Position numbers and translations under genes: made by a program. Positions 1 through 12,529 of a stretch of 64,000 bases of DNA are shown in pieces. The DNA comes from Celoporthe dispersa. Taxonomy: Eukaryota; Ascomycota; Sordariomycetes; Diaporthales; Cryphonectriaceae. The stretch's first letter is position 1. The number at the start of each line of letters is the position of its first letter. The DNA is taken from positions 868,501-932,500 of the forward strand of contig WAID01000015.1 of assembly GCA_016584495.1 (NCBI GenBank), written 5' to 3'. The notes beneath the pieces were generated by a model. The model was given only the letters and a program-made list of their open reading frames with translations. It made no database searches and was not told the origin of the DNA.

Positions 1-479
1 GTCGGGGCATTCCCCGGACATCGAGTGCGCCTGAGTGGCCTTGCACTCCTGGGGGAATGTCTGAACTGTTCCTGACAGCTGCAAGCACGTCTCACTCGGA
101 GCATTGGTGCCCAACTCTGGTCTGGGTCAAGACAGGCGTGGTGTGGGAGACATCTGCCTCCGCGGCGCGTTGGATGCAGGGAGAGGAGCAGCGACGAGGG
201 CAGAGACTTTTTTTTTTTTTTGGGTACTGACAACTGATCTCTAAAACATGACCGCAATGAGCTAGCCATACTGCATCAGTGTAATCAGCGCCTTCGAATG
301 GCCATCCTATGCAGTGTTGCCATCCTGTCTCTGGCCCCCAGGCTTGGTAGCACGTTGCAACTAGTTGTATAACCTGTATTTGAAAATGCACAATACCGCA
401 GACACAAAAAGAATGGAACGACTACACGTAGGCCTGGAGCTGACAGGCACCCTTCGACAAGTGCGACAGATGTCTCCCA
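1..479. other. Gene-free left edge
   Basis: No convincing coding region is visible. The stretch holds a T14 tract near 208-221. It is probably the downstream region of the leftward gene that ends at 480. Confidence 0.5.
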
Positions 480-1110
480 TCAGCCATCAACAACATGTCG
501 AGCCACCTCGGCCAAATCCTCTTCCTCTTCTAGTTCATGGCCCCTCCCGTCAATGAGCAGATCGACGACGCGTCGCAGATCCATGGGCGTCATGTCCTCT
601 GCGTCCTCAATTCTGTCGAAGCTGAATATGGTCTTGCCGAACGTGACGGTCATGCCGTCATTCGTCTCGATAAAGTTCCAGAGCCGGTCGATCTCCACAG
701 GGCCTCGAATATCGGGCGACATCTGTTGTCCCGTCAGGCCTGCCAGGTGTTGCAAGCAGACGTTGGTAGGGTATGTGACGTGATTGATCTCCCACAGGAA
801 AAGATACTCTGGTTGTTCCTCCCCCTGGGGCACCAAGTCGATAAGCTTGTACCGGAGGCTGGTTTGCCTATGCAACGACATAGAAATGACACCCTGTGCG
901 CTCTGTACGTAGCTGAGCCCGGGAGAGGTGTCAAGCCAAAAGAGTTCTGGCTGGGTCGAATCGACGGGAAACCGTATCGCTACCTTTTGACGTGGGCTAG
1001 ATCGTGTCTGGATGAACCTCTGGTAGGTTCTGCAGAGGATGCTGTGAAACGATGCGTCTAGCCTCTAGCACTCGACGCTGCACCAACCGTGTGCTTCGCA
1101 ACTCGGGCAT
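480..1110 (-). CDS. Unrecognised protein, about 209 aa, with a probable one-base break
   Basis: A continuous leftward frame runs from about 1064 to the stop at 480 (about 194 codons). Its composition is protein-like, and it ends in an acidic, Glu-rich tail (a run of Glu near the C-terminus) after a segment rich in Trp, Phe and Asp. An ATG at 1108-1110 opens a different frame that begins with a basic helix-like stretch (MPELRSTRLVQRRVLEARR) and stops about 37 codons later. The two frames differ by exactly one surplus base, the same kind of break seen in other genes of this window, so a 209-aa product starting at 1110 is plausible. No intron of normal size joins the frames. I do not recognise the family and no catalytic motif is apparent. 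Existence of the 480-1064 coding segment is moderately likely; the start is uncertain. Confidence 0.4.
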
Positions 1111-2322
1111 CGGATAGATTCCTCCAGCGGTTTCAGACAGCTGCCACAAAGCCGTCGTTCCTCGTGTGTATATACATTGCCTCTACAACAAAGCTAGTCA
1201 GACGGAAGCAGTGGCAAATAGAGCAGAGCGACAAGTACCTCTTGACGACGGTGTGCGCTGGCTGAGCGGCGGGCCCCGCGATACCGTGGGCTTGCATTTT
1301 GGGCTCGCCACGCGCAGGCTCGACGATCTGCTGCAATGTCGAGGTAGCAGTTGGTAAAATACTGGTTTGGGAGCAAGAAGCCAGTCACAAGCTGATGTGA
1401 AATGAAACAGGGAATGTTCGAACACAAGCCAATAAGAGAAAGTTGTTAGTGATGGTATTGATGGCGGGTGTCTTGTTTTACGGGAACAGTGTTGTACGTA
1501 AGGCCGACCGAGTTCTTGAAGTGCCTCCTGGATGGTTATTGTATCACTCGCGACGGGTTGGGAAGCAGCAAGGCACAGGAAGGAGAAAAGAAAGAAGAAA
1601 AAACAGACAGACAAAAAAAAATGCAGGTTGCCTGGACCGCAGCAGCAGCAGCAGCGACCCTACCTGTCGAAGTGGCACCTGCGCTATCCTGTCCATGATG
1701 ATCACCGCTGGAACTTGGCCGGGCGACTCCATCGCCGCAGACAAACCTGATGCTATATCATGTTATAGATCAATATTATCTCTGGTATCAATGATGGTAA
1801 TCTAATCTACTGCAGAGCATGATCATCATCAGAATCCTCGAGGCTGTGCTCCAACGGGCGTGCGCTCTTGTCGATATGAAAACTGGAGCGTTGACGTTGT
1901 AAAGTAGATGAAGGAATGTCGTCTAACGCTCAGCCTTGGGGGTGGACGAGACGCGCTGGGGGCCACCCATGTCATGCAGACGAGACCCCCTAGAGGGGCC
2001 TGAGGGACCCTGCACTTCATGCTCTACCGCGCGAACCCGGAGGGGGGGAGGGGTCGACCCTGGAGCGGTGCTGCCAATTGGACTACTTCCAGATCTGTGG
2101 CCCGAGCTTCAGAAACGTGGACCGCATAGGACCAGAACAGGCCATGACAGGATAGGAGCTCGTTGATTCATGCGTGTCTGCCCTCTGCTGTTGTCATGTC
2201 GCCGGTCTTCCTGTACCAGCCTGAGATGAGCAGCACGACCACAACCACAACGCCGTCCACCGCGACACTGTCATCTTCTTGAACTGGCCGTCGCATCGCA
2301 CCGACATGCCGCTACAGACGCC
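1111..2322. other. Intergenic, between divergent genes
   Basis: No gene is seen. The stretch separates the leftward gene at 480-1110 from the rightward FHIP gene and should hold both promoters. A short CAG repeat lies near 1639-1655 and an A-rich run just before it. A tRNA-like A-box on the minus strand near 2095 was examined and not accepted. Confidence 0.5.
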
Positions 2323-5300
2323 ATGGACTTCGTAGGCTGACCTCCAACACAGGCCTCGACAACCCCCCAGAGATCTTCGGCACCCCAAGACTGACTAGCA
2401 TGCGTCGCAGTGGTCGAGACTGATTGCGAACACCCCCTTGGCCGAGAGCTCGCGACGAGATGCTGCAAGAGATCCCGTGAGGCGCCTGCGCCGCTTCGAG
2501 AAGGAATATGGCCACCTGCTGGTACGCACTGCTCCCTCCCGCACACTGGCCAGCCGCGTTCGCTGCTGCGTTTGACTGACTGCTCCCACCCCTCGCCCAG
2601 CATGCGTGGCGCACCTCGTCCAACCTCGCCAAGGACGACGAGGCCGCAGAAGAGGTCGAGGAGTCACTACAGGAGTTGACCCATATCCTCAGCGACGAGA
2701 CCCGCCGACCCCTCCCGCACCCTTGCATCGCTTTCTCCGCCAACAAACAGCTCTACCTCCCCATCGCCAAGATCGCCACGACCTCGTACAATGAGTGGAT
2801 CATAAAGGAGGCAGTCTTGTTCTTCGCGACCCTCGTGGAGAGTGAAGAGGAGGCCTTTGTCGAGAGCGAGTCGTTCGCTTACTGCTTGACAAACCTGCTC
2901 GTCAAGATCACGGGTGCCAACAGTATACGTCTCGGGTCGGACACGGAGGCGCGTGTGGTCGAGCTAGCCTTCAACATCACCACCAAGATTCGCCTGGAGC
3001 CGAACATCCTGCCGGCATGGTTCAAGTCGCACGGCTCAGGACAGCAGGACGACGGCCGGGGCCGGGATGACCGTGACAAGTTCGAGGGGAGGTCGAAGAA
3101 GCAGGACTTCCCCCTTTTTCTACCTGCTCGTCGACTACATCCACCATGAGGGCAAGGTCGGCGACTTCGCGAGGACAGGCCTGCTCTACATCATCGAGGC
3201 GGCCTCCAACTCGGTAGAGCTCGAGCAGTGGATCGTGGAGAGCGACCTCTCGACACTCATGGCTACGGGTCTCGGCGCGCTCTACAGCCAGCTGAGTGGG
3301 AAGCTCGTCATCGACTATCCGCCCCAGGACCTGCCGCCCATCCTGGCCTTTTCCGACTACCAGCCTCCCGTCCCCAGCCACGAGATCGTGCCGTCAACCG
3401 CGCCGGAATTCCAAGCTCATCTGGAGACGTTCCTGTCACATTTGGTCTTCTGGCAGGACGTGCTGAACCACTGCAAGTCGATCGAGGTCAAGTCGACGCT
3501 GCTCGAGCATTTCCAGATCATCTTCCTGCAACAGTTACTGTAAGCTTCCCACAACCCCCCCCCCCCCCTTTTCTAATCCGTATAAACACCATGCTCACCT
3601 GTATGTCCAGCTATCCCTCGCTGCTGGAGTCTTCGGATATCGATGGCGGCTCTTCGGTGGCTGTATTGACCTATCTCCGCCAGATTCTCGAGTCACTGGA
3701 CCATCCTGACATGATCAACCTCATTCTTCATTACCTGCTAGGCCTACCCGACGTGGTCACGGCAACCCCGGAGGCGACCTCCAACTCCGTCAGTAAGGCC
3801 AGGAAGCGAAAGTCCATGGATCTGGCCACAATGATGGCCTCGAAGGCAGACGATGCTGCTGACCCTCTTCTCTTCACCCTCGTCGACCTGATTCTTGCTT
3901 GTCTCCGATCATCTAGCCACCAGACCATCCATGTAACCCTTCAGCTGGTGTCCGCAGTCCTGAAGAGACACCACCGATATGCAGTGATGACCTTGGTGCG
4001 GACCGAAAACCTCTATGGAGAGATCCCGCATCGCACTGCTGGTGCCCACCAGCAGGAGCTCGAGTTCTTGATGTCGCTTGCTGGCGGCATTGGTGGCCAG
4101 GACAACTTCGACGAGGTGTACGAGAACATCCTCAAGGATACAACCGCCAGGATCGAGAGCCACCCGTGCTCTTTGATGCTCACCGCGCCCAAGGTCTCCA
4201 CGACCAACCATAGATTTCCCACAGTCTCGGACTCCTTGCCAGGAGCCCCTCGAGACGTCCGCGCCCACACGATACGAGCCGATGATCCACTGCTCACCAC
4301 CCTACTGGACCATCTTGAACTGTTCTTCCTGAACCCGGTCGAGACAAACCTCGGCATCACGGAAGCACTGTTCGATCTAGCAGTTTGCGGGTTCATGAAT
4401 ATCGAAGGCTGGCTTCTGAGGGCGCCAGAAAAGTACATCTACGACAACGATGACTCCTATCATCCCCTGTCTCCCGAGGGTGATCACGACGACCCTCTGG
4501 ACCTGAATGCCGAGGACATCCTCTCGGACGACCCCGAGAAGCTAGACCAGATCAACAGATGCCGACGCAGGCCTGTGTGGTCCCCCTCCGACCTTCCGCG
4601 GCTGCTCAACATCCTCCAGCTTCTTTCTGACGAGGTCGCTACCTTCCGCGGTTCGATACCGCGGTTCAGCGACCTGCTCCAGCAGCGGCGCGAAGCCTTC
4701 CAGATCGCCGACGCTGGCCCTCTCCCACCTGTGCTGAGACAGGCGCCGCCGCCTAGCGCCTCGGGACAGGGCACACCGGGACCAGCACCATCTAGCATAC
4801 ATACTTCTAGGAGTGGCTCGCCCGTGAGGGCGGGCGGGTTCGAAGGCTTCGCACAGCGACTGCTCAAAGACCTGAACGACCTAGGCACGCCCAGCCGCGG
4901 CAACAGCCCACACGGCCGAAACCTTGGCATCCCAGGCGCAAGCGGCGGCTATGGGATAGGCACACCATCGTCTCTCAACAAACCTCCTCCGGTGCCGCCA
5001 AAAGATCTGCCGTACGAGACCCCTTCCAAGGGAGGCGCGGGCATGACAAGGTCATTCTCTCCGGCAGGCGGCCAGAGGCCTGAAGAAGATCCCATCAAAG
5101 CAAGCCAGGCCGCCGCATTCCAGGCGATCGACCAGCAGATCCTGGCGAGGAAAGTGGGCATCTCGACCAAGAAGAAGACGGAAGCGGCACCACTCCAGCT
5201 TGGCGGAAACATCGACGAGGCATCGCGGGACGATGGAGACAACGCGGCGGAGGATGAAGACAAGCCACCGCCACCACCTGCCAAGGACGATCAGCCCACA

Positions 5301-5534
5301 CCCGCACAAGTTGACGGACAGGCCAGCAGCCCACCAGCAGGTGCCGCCGGAGATGAGATGCAGACAGCGGTCCTCAGCCCCGAGCGCAATGAGCGCAGGA
5401 TGCCGCCCGAGGAGAAGAAGGTCTCCGTCTCACATGTTCTCACCAACGTGATCATCCTCCAGTCGTTCTTGTTTGAGCTGGCAGCTCTTGTTCAGGTCAG
5501 AGCTGGTCTCTTTGATGAAGTGCGCTATGTGTAG
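2323..5534 (+). CDS. FHIP / RAI16-like protein (FTS-Hook-FHIP complex subunit)
   Basis: This is a member of the fungal FHIP (retinoic-acid-induced-16-like) family, which with Hook and FTS links early endosomes to cytoplasmic dynein. The start is a three-codon exon (MDF, 2323-2331), followed by introns 2332-2410 and 2522-2600 and a third intron 3540-3610 that contains a C14 run. The family core is clear: THILSDETRRPLPHPC early on, the all-helical segment around EGKVGDFARTGLLYIIEAA, and a C-terminal segment of the VQVRAGLFDEVRYV type. Residues from about 680 on, before the end segment, form a Pro/Ser-rich linker. The predicted protein is about 993 aa, typical for fungal FHIP. Between 3109 and 3120 the conserved reading jumps one frame at a C5T5 tract: one base too many. 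With that base discounted the exon lengths close exactly. It is a housekeeping gene with no link to the polyketide cluster. Confidence 0.9.
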
Positions 5535-6208
5535 TGACATATAGTGGAGCCCTACCTATACTGTCATTTTCCTTGCATCCAGTCATCAGGCTGTTGGCGT
5601 CAAGAGCAATGAATACCCCTTCTTCGCTGCTAGTTACGCAAACCTCCTTACTGTGATTGGAACCTGCCACTGCTTGGTTCTCAGTAGACTACAATTGGAG
5701 CAGGTGTGTGCATCTATCTATACCTTGGGCGAGCAGAGCATCTTGCAGGCGTCTGTGTTTCCTTGATTCATTGTTGAGGGGGGGTTGTGCACTCTGCCCT
5801 GACTGAGGAGGCAGTTATCATGGACCTGACAGTGGAGTAGGCTACTTAGATGGAAGAATAGAGATCTCTAGAAAGCCATGTGTTCAGCAAAGCATACTTG
5901 TCTTATAGGATGAAAGTTTCTCCAGCGTGAATAGAGGTGCTAGTATTGTTGAGGTTGGAAGCAGCTAATACTTCACCTTGCAGGGCCCTCACATCAACCT
6001 CACCTTTGAACCCCCCCAACCCCGTCTCCCCCCCCCCCAAAAAAAACAAAAACAGACAGCTCCTTGTGACCTGTCCCTGTACACTTTGCAACCTTGGAAC
6101 TTCTCGACAATCCACACAAAGTAATATTGTCTGCCCGCCCAACCTATCCTATCAACATTTTCCTCCCTGCTGATCTCGCTCGCACTCCAACCAAAGACTA
6201 CCATCACG
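5535..6208. other. Intergenic, leader of the next gene
   Basis: No gene is seen. A pyrimidine-rich stretch followed by an A-rich one (about 6006-6056) lies roughly 150-200 bases before the ATG at 6209, a usual arrangement for a fungal core promoter and leader. Confidence 0.5.
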
Positions 6209-6830
6209 ATGCCAGGCCCGAACGACCACGTGCCCGCTCCCTCCTCCTCCTCGTGGCCGTCCACTAAGAAGCACAACAGCAACGCGCCGACTCGTCCCAG
6301 AGAGCTCCTCGCGCCCGACTGTCCTGTCACAGCCGAGGTCTTTAGTAGTATGAACAGGTCGCTCCGGGAGCGATCGGACAGGCTGGCGGAGGAGAGGGAG
6401 AAGGATGAGGCGGAGCTGATGCGGTGAGTGCGCGAGGACCCCCACGAGACGCGGTTAGGCGTGGATAGGTGTTTCTGACGCGTGGCCCGCTCCCATTATC
6501 CGGTGTAGAATGCACGACATCGTCTTCCTGAAGACGGACCCCGACGCCGACGACAAGACCCGCAGGGAGCGGCTGATTACCATCTGCGAGATGAAGGTTG
6601 CGCTGGAGCACCTGAATGAGGCAGGCAGGCGGCACAAGAAGGAGGCGGAGGCGATTATCCGCGAGACGGCGGAGCTGCGCAGGTGAGTAGTGGCACGTCA
6701 GTCCTTTCCACTTTTCCTTGGGTAGAGCTTTGTGAATGACCGTACATTGACTTTTATATTTAGGCTGCTGCACAGCGTGTCGGGCCTGGACATGTTGGTT
6801 CGAGGCATTGATGAGTTGATGCTGTCCTAG
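6209..6830 (+). CDS. Small charged coiled-coil protein, unknown function
   Basis: Three exons (6209-6423, 6509-6682, 6764-6830) separated by introns 6424-6508 and 6683-6763, each with a GTGAGT donor and TAG acceptor, join in phase to give 151 aa. The N-terminus is Ser/Pro-rich and likely disordered. From about residue 45 the chain is dominated by Arg, Glu, Lys and Leu in heptad-like spacing (SMNRSLRERSDRLAEEREK, then ERLITICEMKVALEHLNEA), suggesting one long coiled coil that runs nearly to the C-terminus. There is no signal peptide, membrane segment or catalytic motif. The consistent splice phases and charge periodicity argue that it is real. I do not recognise a named family; a role as a small complex subunit or adaptor would be a guess. 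Confidence 0.75.
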
Positions 6831-8014
6831 GGCTCTCTCGATCTCTGACACAGGCTCAACTTTTTCTTGGGGAAGAAGAAGGCGGTAGTTTCGTAGTGGT
6901 TGATGCGGCTGAATATGACTGAAACAGCTGCTTTCCTATCAGCATTTTGTCTGGTAGGGAGGGGTACCGCATTGTCCAGCTACCATACACTTCAGAGTCT
7001 ACTCACTACACAAATTTCTACAACCAGTAGCAGAAGTGTGAGCCCTTCTCTTCTTGTTTGTATTGTCTGACTGGCCACAAGAACTCTATATGCTTTGTCA
7101 GTGGCAGTGCCTGGGAAAGGAAAAGACCATCTATAATTTCTAGATGCCTTTATGAAAGTATCATTGGCATTGCTATTTCATTTTTCTCTACCATTCATCT
7201 TTGTAGGATGACTCCAGGAATATGACCACTACCATGCAAAGGGAGGCTATTTGTTGCCTATGCATACCTACTTGTATGGACCTGTGGAGGAGCGATGTAA
7301 TTATCCCACCTGCTGCATCAATTCAAGGCCACTACCTCCCTGTGCTGCCGTTCAAGACACTGTGCCAGGCTCCCTGTTCAAGTGACTGTCTCCTTCTCCT
7401 GCTCATAGCTAACTCAAGTCCCTGGATGTGATCCATTTTCCACCGTATGAGTGCAAGTTGTGATTGCCTTTCCGTCCTGAGACAACAGCTATCTATATCA
7501 TTAAAGTCCCACGCTTGGCAGTCAAACACATGATTCTGCGGGAACAAGGTTACCATTATTGCATGCTGGCTATGTCTTATGGATCCTTGCAGGAGAAGAC
7601 GGTCAGTTTGACTGTAAACATAGAATCAATCAAGACAGGTCACAGACCAGGTCTCAGAGACAGAATCGGTCTCCCGTTCATGCAGCTCTTGGGCGTTAGA
7701 ATGGGAAATGAGAACGTTATCCTGTGATATCGTCTTTAGTAGCCACAATATTTCTTGTTTGCAATCAACTCTTCGGAAATAGGTCTTGTACTCTGCCGTT
7801 CGCGCGCAGGCTGAACAAATTTAGAGACTTCAATCTTACACAATTCAACATTTTCATTCCATCATGTGTCCCAAACTGTCCGGAACGAACTCTAGACTTG
7901 GCAAATTTGGCTATCAAATTGACCTTCACCTTCTACATTGTATTCGCTAATAGCCCACTAAATATATAAGAAATACACAAAAAAAAATAATAATGGATTA
8001 ATACCATCTCAATA
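6831..8014. other. Intergenic, AT-richer spacer between convergent genes
   Basis: No gene is seen in 1.2 kb between the 3' ends of the coiled-coil gene and the P450. Open frames here are short and lack protein-like features. An A-rich stretch (about 7970-7994) lies just past the P450 stop. Confidence 0.5.
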
Positions 8015-9914
8015 TCACGCGTTACGAGGATGAAGCTTGACCATCAGCGGTGGCTTCTTCCACAGGCCATAGATCTTGCACGAGCGGTTCCAGTCCTTGA
8101 TCTCCTTGGACTCCAGCTCCAGGTCGTAGGTAAAGATGAGCTTGGACAACATGACACGCATCTCGAGGTAGGCAAGATTGATCCCCAGACACGCCCTGGG
8201 CCCGGTCGAGAACGGCTGGAAGGCCCTCTTGTCGTCACCAAAGCCCTCCCCGATCCACCGCTCGGGCTTGAACGACTCTGGGTCCTTCCAGTACTTGGGG
8301 TGCCTGGCCAGGGTGTAGATGTCGGCGGAGACGGTGATGCCCGCGGGGATGTAGTGCCCGTCGATGGTGGCGCCCGGGCAGTCTCGCGGGAGGGCGATGG
8401 CCGCGGGCGGGGAAACCCTGAGCCCCTCCTCGACGACGCAGTGCAGGTACTGACACCTGGCCGTCGCGTCTCCAGTGATCTCATCCAGCGAGGTAAACAT
8501 GGACCGGATCTCGTCGTTCAGCTTGGCGAGGCACTCCGGCTCGTGGAGCAGCCAGAAGATGATGGCGGAGAGCGCGGTGGCGGTGGTCTCGGAGCCAGCC
8601 ACGATCAGCGTCTGCGAGGTGCCCATAATGTAGTTCTCGGTGACCTCCTTCTTCTTGATCATGTGGCTGAAGAAGTCCTGGCGGTCGAGGATGCCGTCGG
8701 GCGCGTCGAGACGCCTCCTGGCCTTGTCGATCGCCATGTCCCGCGATTTCTCCGCCACCTCGCGCATCTTGGTCAGACGCGAGCCCCAGATGATGGGGAG
8801 GGTCAGCCTCATCCATGCTTGTTTCTTCATCATGTAGTCGATGGACTGGAATACTGCCCAGTCGAGGATGCCCTGCACCCACTCGCTCGATCCCTGGGCC
8901 ACGGCGCCAAAGGGCTCTCCAAAGGCAAGGTCACCTTTTAAGACGGGAAAAAGGGTAAGGAAAAAGAAGTTAGCCAGAAAGAATATATGGGTCCAGAATG
9001 GACAATACATAATAGGATGTGGAACCCCTCTCGAGGTTGGATGGGGGGGGGGACACGTACCGATGATATCAAACGTCAGCCAGTTCCAGGCCTCCACGAT
9101 ATCGACAGCCTTCTTGCCTCCCTCGCCAAATTTGCCGAGCTGCTTGAGCAGCAGGTCCACATACTGGTGCACAACCTCCTCCCTGGTCCCGCAGGGCGCG
9201 AGCACTGAAGGCATGCGACAGGGCCCGGCGCTGCGCAGCGTGGGCGGCCGGGTCGCGCACCGAGGTGATGCGCGGCTCGTCGCGCTCATAGGCGACCGAC
9301 TTGAGGAAGCGCTTCTTGCCCTGGGTGACGTGGCCGTAGATGTCCTGGTAGGCACCCACGGTGGCGAAGGACACCTCGTTGGGGCCGACGCGGACCACGT
9401 CACCGTACTTCATGAAGAGCTCCTGCATCAGGAAGGTATGCTCGCCGCTGGCGGTGGAAGTCTTGAGCCATGTCTGGTGTGTGTGTCCTGTGTTAGCTAT
9501 GGACGGATATCCTCTCTCTCTCTTTCTCGCTCTCTTCTTTTTCTTCTTCTTTGGAGACAGAGGGAGAGAGAAAAGTGTAGCAGCAGAAGGGGGGAGGGAG
9601 GAGGGACATGAAGTAATTTACCTCGGTTAGGGCAGCAAGCTTAGGGCCTGGGTACTTGGCCAGAGGATGAAAGTAGAGCAGGTATATGCATCGTGCAAAG
9701 ACATACGCCACGCCCAGCTGGAAGGAGCCAAAGTTTTCAAAGTCAGTTTCCCACGGTTCAAGAAAGAGAGAGAACAAAAAGCTTTTCACAACGAAGCTTT
9801 TCCACAACAAGAGCGTTAGGCTCTCGATACTCGTTCGATCTGACGTACCGTGATGAGCCCTAGAATGGCGCTACGCGCTGGCAGCGTTGCATAGGGCAGC
9901 TGGACCGAAAGCAT
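8015..9914 (-). CDS. Cytochrome P450 monooxygenase (CYP65-like / isotrichodermin C-15 hydroxylase type)
   Basis: A microsomal P450 of about 497 aa. Exon 1 (9849-9914) and exon 2 (9622-9717) encode a short hydrophobic anchor and the proline-rich hinge (YFHPLAKYPGPKLAAL). Exon 3 is 9061-9473 and exon 4 8015-8934; the last intron, 8935-9060, has no in-frame stop and could be misread as coding. The oxygen-binding I-helix (AGSETTATALSA), the ExxR motif (EGLR) and the heme loop (FSTGPRACLGINLAYLE) with its Cys ligand are present. The conserved reading jumps one frame at a GGG on the coding strand (9181-9183), one base too many; otherwise all phases close. Fungal relatives oxidise terpenoids or other secondary metabolites, but no biosynthetic core enzyme lies beside it and the polyketide cluster starts 19 kb away, so its substrate is unknown. 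Confidence 0.88.
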
Positions 9915-11356
9915 CTTCTCTTAATCGACTCACGAGGTCATGTGGCTGCTGGTTGGCGTTGTAAGTCCAAAAAAAAAAAAACGCAAACACAAAAAGCTGA
10001 GACGAGACGATGATGGTTTATGACAAGCGCGAAAACACTCTCTCACTTTCTCTTTCCCCGTGCTAAATATGTATTTTCTTCTGCTCAACCCCCCTGGCCG
10101 GCGAGGACAAAACCTCATTAGCGACCCAACGGGGAAGGTCAAACGTCTTCTGGGGTTGCGCTATCGTCGCCTCCGCGTTGATCTTCGTACTCGTATTTCG
10201 GTTTCGTGCTGCCACCCCGGTCCTCTCTCTCGCTCGAGACGAGCTCTGCGGGCGAATCGTGGCCACGCAGATTGGTTTCACTTGTAGCGTGGTTCGCTTT
10301 TAGGGATGGTATCCCTTATGCAGTGGGGGTGCGGGTGGATTCATATCTTATCCCTTTTGCTCAAGACAAAACACGTATGTAGATAATGTCCTGGTTATTG
10401 TAAAATCAATAGGAAAGACGCGTACTCTCTATATTCTATTGTGTTGTAAACCTATTACGGATACCCGACCCTGCTGAATATCTGACTAATGAGTTAACCG
10501 CTTGGATTCATAGGCCCCCCCTTTTTGGCCGGGCCTAACATTTCCATATCTTTTTGTCGACAAGAAGCCTATTGAGGCAGTCCACTTGGCACCAGCCCGA
10601 TCGAGCAGCCTGCGCCTCAACATTACTAGTCATGACGAGCCTTGGAGGGCTGTCTATCAAGCAACCACCACATCAAAATACTCTGTTTGATGACAGGCTC
10701 CCCCTCAGGTGGGTGGGGCCGGCTTGGGGAAAAAAAAAAGACAATAAGGTTTCTATAGATTATATCGTACTCGTACCCGAGGAACGTAGGCGACCGTTGA
10801 GTGTGAGGTGTGTGGGACTGACATTTGTATTGCTAGGACTTCATCTTCTGATAGACTTGAAATCTCCTAACTGCAAACCGCCCTCCTTTTTTCTTATTCT
10901 TAGTTTTAACTTTTTTTTTCCTTTAATAACCAACCCCTTGGGAAAGTGCCATGGCTTCACTCGGTAATTATGCCACGAGATAATCCGGAATGAAAGTGTA
11001 CTGTACGAGCCTGTGCAATAATAATATACCAAATGATCTATGCGTCCTTGGGTGACAGAAGACACTGGATTTGGGCCGTAGGATGAAGTTTGTAAAGTAA
11101 TTATGCCTTGGCTAATGAGATGATGCTGTTGCGTCAAGATGATTGGGATATGTCCTTCTGGCCACTTTCCGGGACGGATTCGCCAAAGGCCGCAGGCTTG
11201 TGGTCTCAACGGTGATTATTGCTTTCGTATGCAGGCGTGCACATTGTACCGTCTCGATGACGTCTTACACAGGCTTTGGAGACGGCTGTCGGCCATAGTA
11301 TTCCCGGGTCTTACGGAGAGGTGTTACTTGATACTAGGGCCATCTACTAGGGGAGC
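9915..11356. other. Intergenic, 1.4 kb
   Basis: No gene is seen. It contains the P450 promoter on its left side and the 3' flank of the leftward membrane-protein gene on its right. Several A- and T-runs occur (A13 near 9968). Confidence 0.5.
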
Positions 11357-12529
11357 CTACACATCAAAGTCACCCCTCTCGTACGCCTCGTGCTCCCTCT
11401 TCATCTCTATCTTGACCCACACGAACGTGACGGTAGCCCAGCACGTGATGTAGCTGAAGAGCACGCCCAGCGACAGGCCGAACGCATAGTGAAACTCCAG
11501 GGTCCATATGACGGCCGACACGCTCCCGATGTACACGCAGACCCCCAGCGTCCACCACAGCGTCAGGTTGAAGAAGAAGCGGCGGAACATGGGGTTGGTC
11601 GCATAGCGGTCATTGTACCTCGTCCTGAACTCGCGGTCCTGCAGGCCGTCGACGGCCATGAAGTCCTCGGCGGCGTAGTAGATAAAAGGCCGCAGCGGGG
11701 TCCCGATGGGCTGGGAGTTGATCCCGATGGGGATGTTGAAGGGGTGCAGGGTGGTGACGACCATCAGCACGCCGAGGAAGCCCATCAGGAAGCTGGGCCC
11801 GTACAGGAACAGCCTCGGGATGACCAGCGCGCTCCCGACCACGAAGGGGACCAGGGCGACGACCATGGCGACGGCGTAGACCCAGCTGGTGGCGTCGAGC
11901 TGCCAGCGGCTCGTCGACAGCAGCGGGGCGCAGACGTCCGGCTGCAGGAACAGCCTGTAGACGCGGGCGAGCAGGATCCACAGCTCGCCGATGCCGAAGG
12001 AGGCGATGGCGGACCCGAGGATGGCCTTGTCGAACTGCGGAGGGGGCGGCACGGGACACGGGTGCTGGCCCGGGTGCTGGGAGAAGCACTCGTCGCGCCA
12101 GGCGGACCGGCGCGAGCGGTACCACGAGTAGTAGATGATGCAGGGCACGACGATGTCGAAGAGGATGATCATGGGCAGGCCGAGGGTGATGCCCAGGTGC
12201 TGCCACGGGTGGGCGTCCTTGATGGCCAGCCTCGTCTCCCTGCGCCGGAGCCGGGCCAGCTCCCGCGTGTTGGCCGTGTCCGAGGTCCTCACCGCGTCGA
12301 GATGGAGATTGCTGTGGCCCCGGCTGCTGCCCTGGGCGGCCCTCCTCTCGGACTCGGACTCGTGTTCGGTTGGTGGCCGTGTCGACGGGGTGCCCAAGGT
12401 GCCGAATTCCTCCTTCTTGAGATTCCCCGTGTCCGCGACTGACGACTCGGTGCTCGGGGCCGTCTCATCCCCGTCGGCCGGAGGCGGTGGGGGACCGAAC
12501 TCCTTGTCTGCGTAATCTATTGCATCCAT
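11357..12529 (-). CDS. Six-span integral membrane protein, fungal, unknown function
   Basis: A single-exon gene of 390 aa starting at the ATG at 12527-12529. The first 125 residues are acidic then basic and Ser/Arg-rich, probably cytosolic. Six hydrophobic segments follow, starting around LGLPMIILFDIVVPCIIYY, AILGSAIASFGIGELWIL, WVYAVAMVVALVPFVVG, SFLMGFLGVLMVVTTL, LWWTLGVCVYIGSVSAVIW and GVLFSYITCWATVTFVWV. A conserved-looking loop between segments 4 and 5 contains PFIYYAAEDFMAVDG. The C-terminus is charged and short. No transporter or receptor signature is recognised. The frame is intact and GC-rich at the third codon position. It is the kind of conserved hypothetical membrane protein common in Sordariomycetes; function cannot be inferred from its neighbours. 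Confidence 0.8.
   Translation of the reverse strand: MDAIDYADKEFGPPPPPADGDETAPSTESSVADTGNLKKEEFGTLGTPSTRPPTEHESESERRAAQGSSRGHSNLHLDAVRTSDTANTRELARLRRRETRLAIKDAHPWQHLGITLGLPMIILFDIVVPCIIYYSWYRSRRSAWRDECFSQHPGQHPCPVPPPPQFDKAILGSAIASFGIGELWILLARVYRLFLQPDVCAPLLSTSRWQLDATSWVYAVAMVVALVPFVVGSALVIPRLFLYGPSFLMGFLGVLMVVTTLHPFNIPIGINSQPIGTPLRPFIYYAAEDFMAVDGLQDREFRTRYNDRYATNPMFRRFFFNLTLWWTLGVCVYIGSVSAVIWTLEFHYAFGLSLGVLFSYITCWATVTFVWVKIEMKREHEAYERGDFDV

Noticed and set aside
2030..2110. tRNA-like A-box (TAGTCCAATTGG) and GGGTTCG on the minus strand
   Set aside because: The D, anticodon and T stems do not pair and no acceptor stem forms, so it is probably chance.
11390..12442. Rightward frame of 350 codons
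   Set aside because: It is antisense to the clear six-span membrane protein and is rich in Asp, Gly, Pro and Arg, as expected for a shadow frame.
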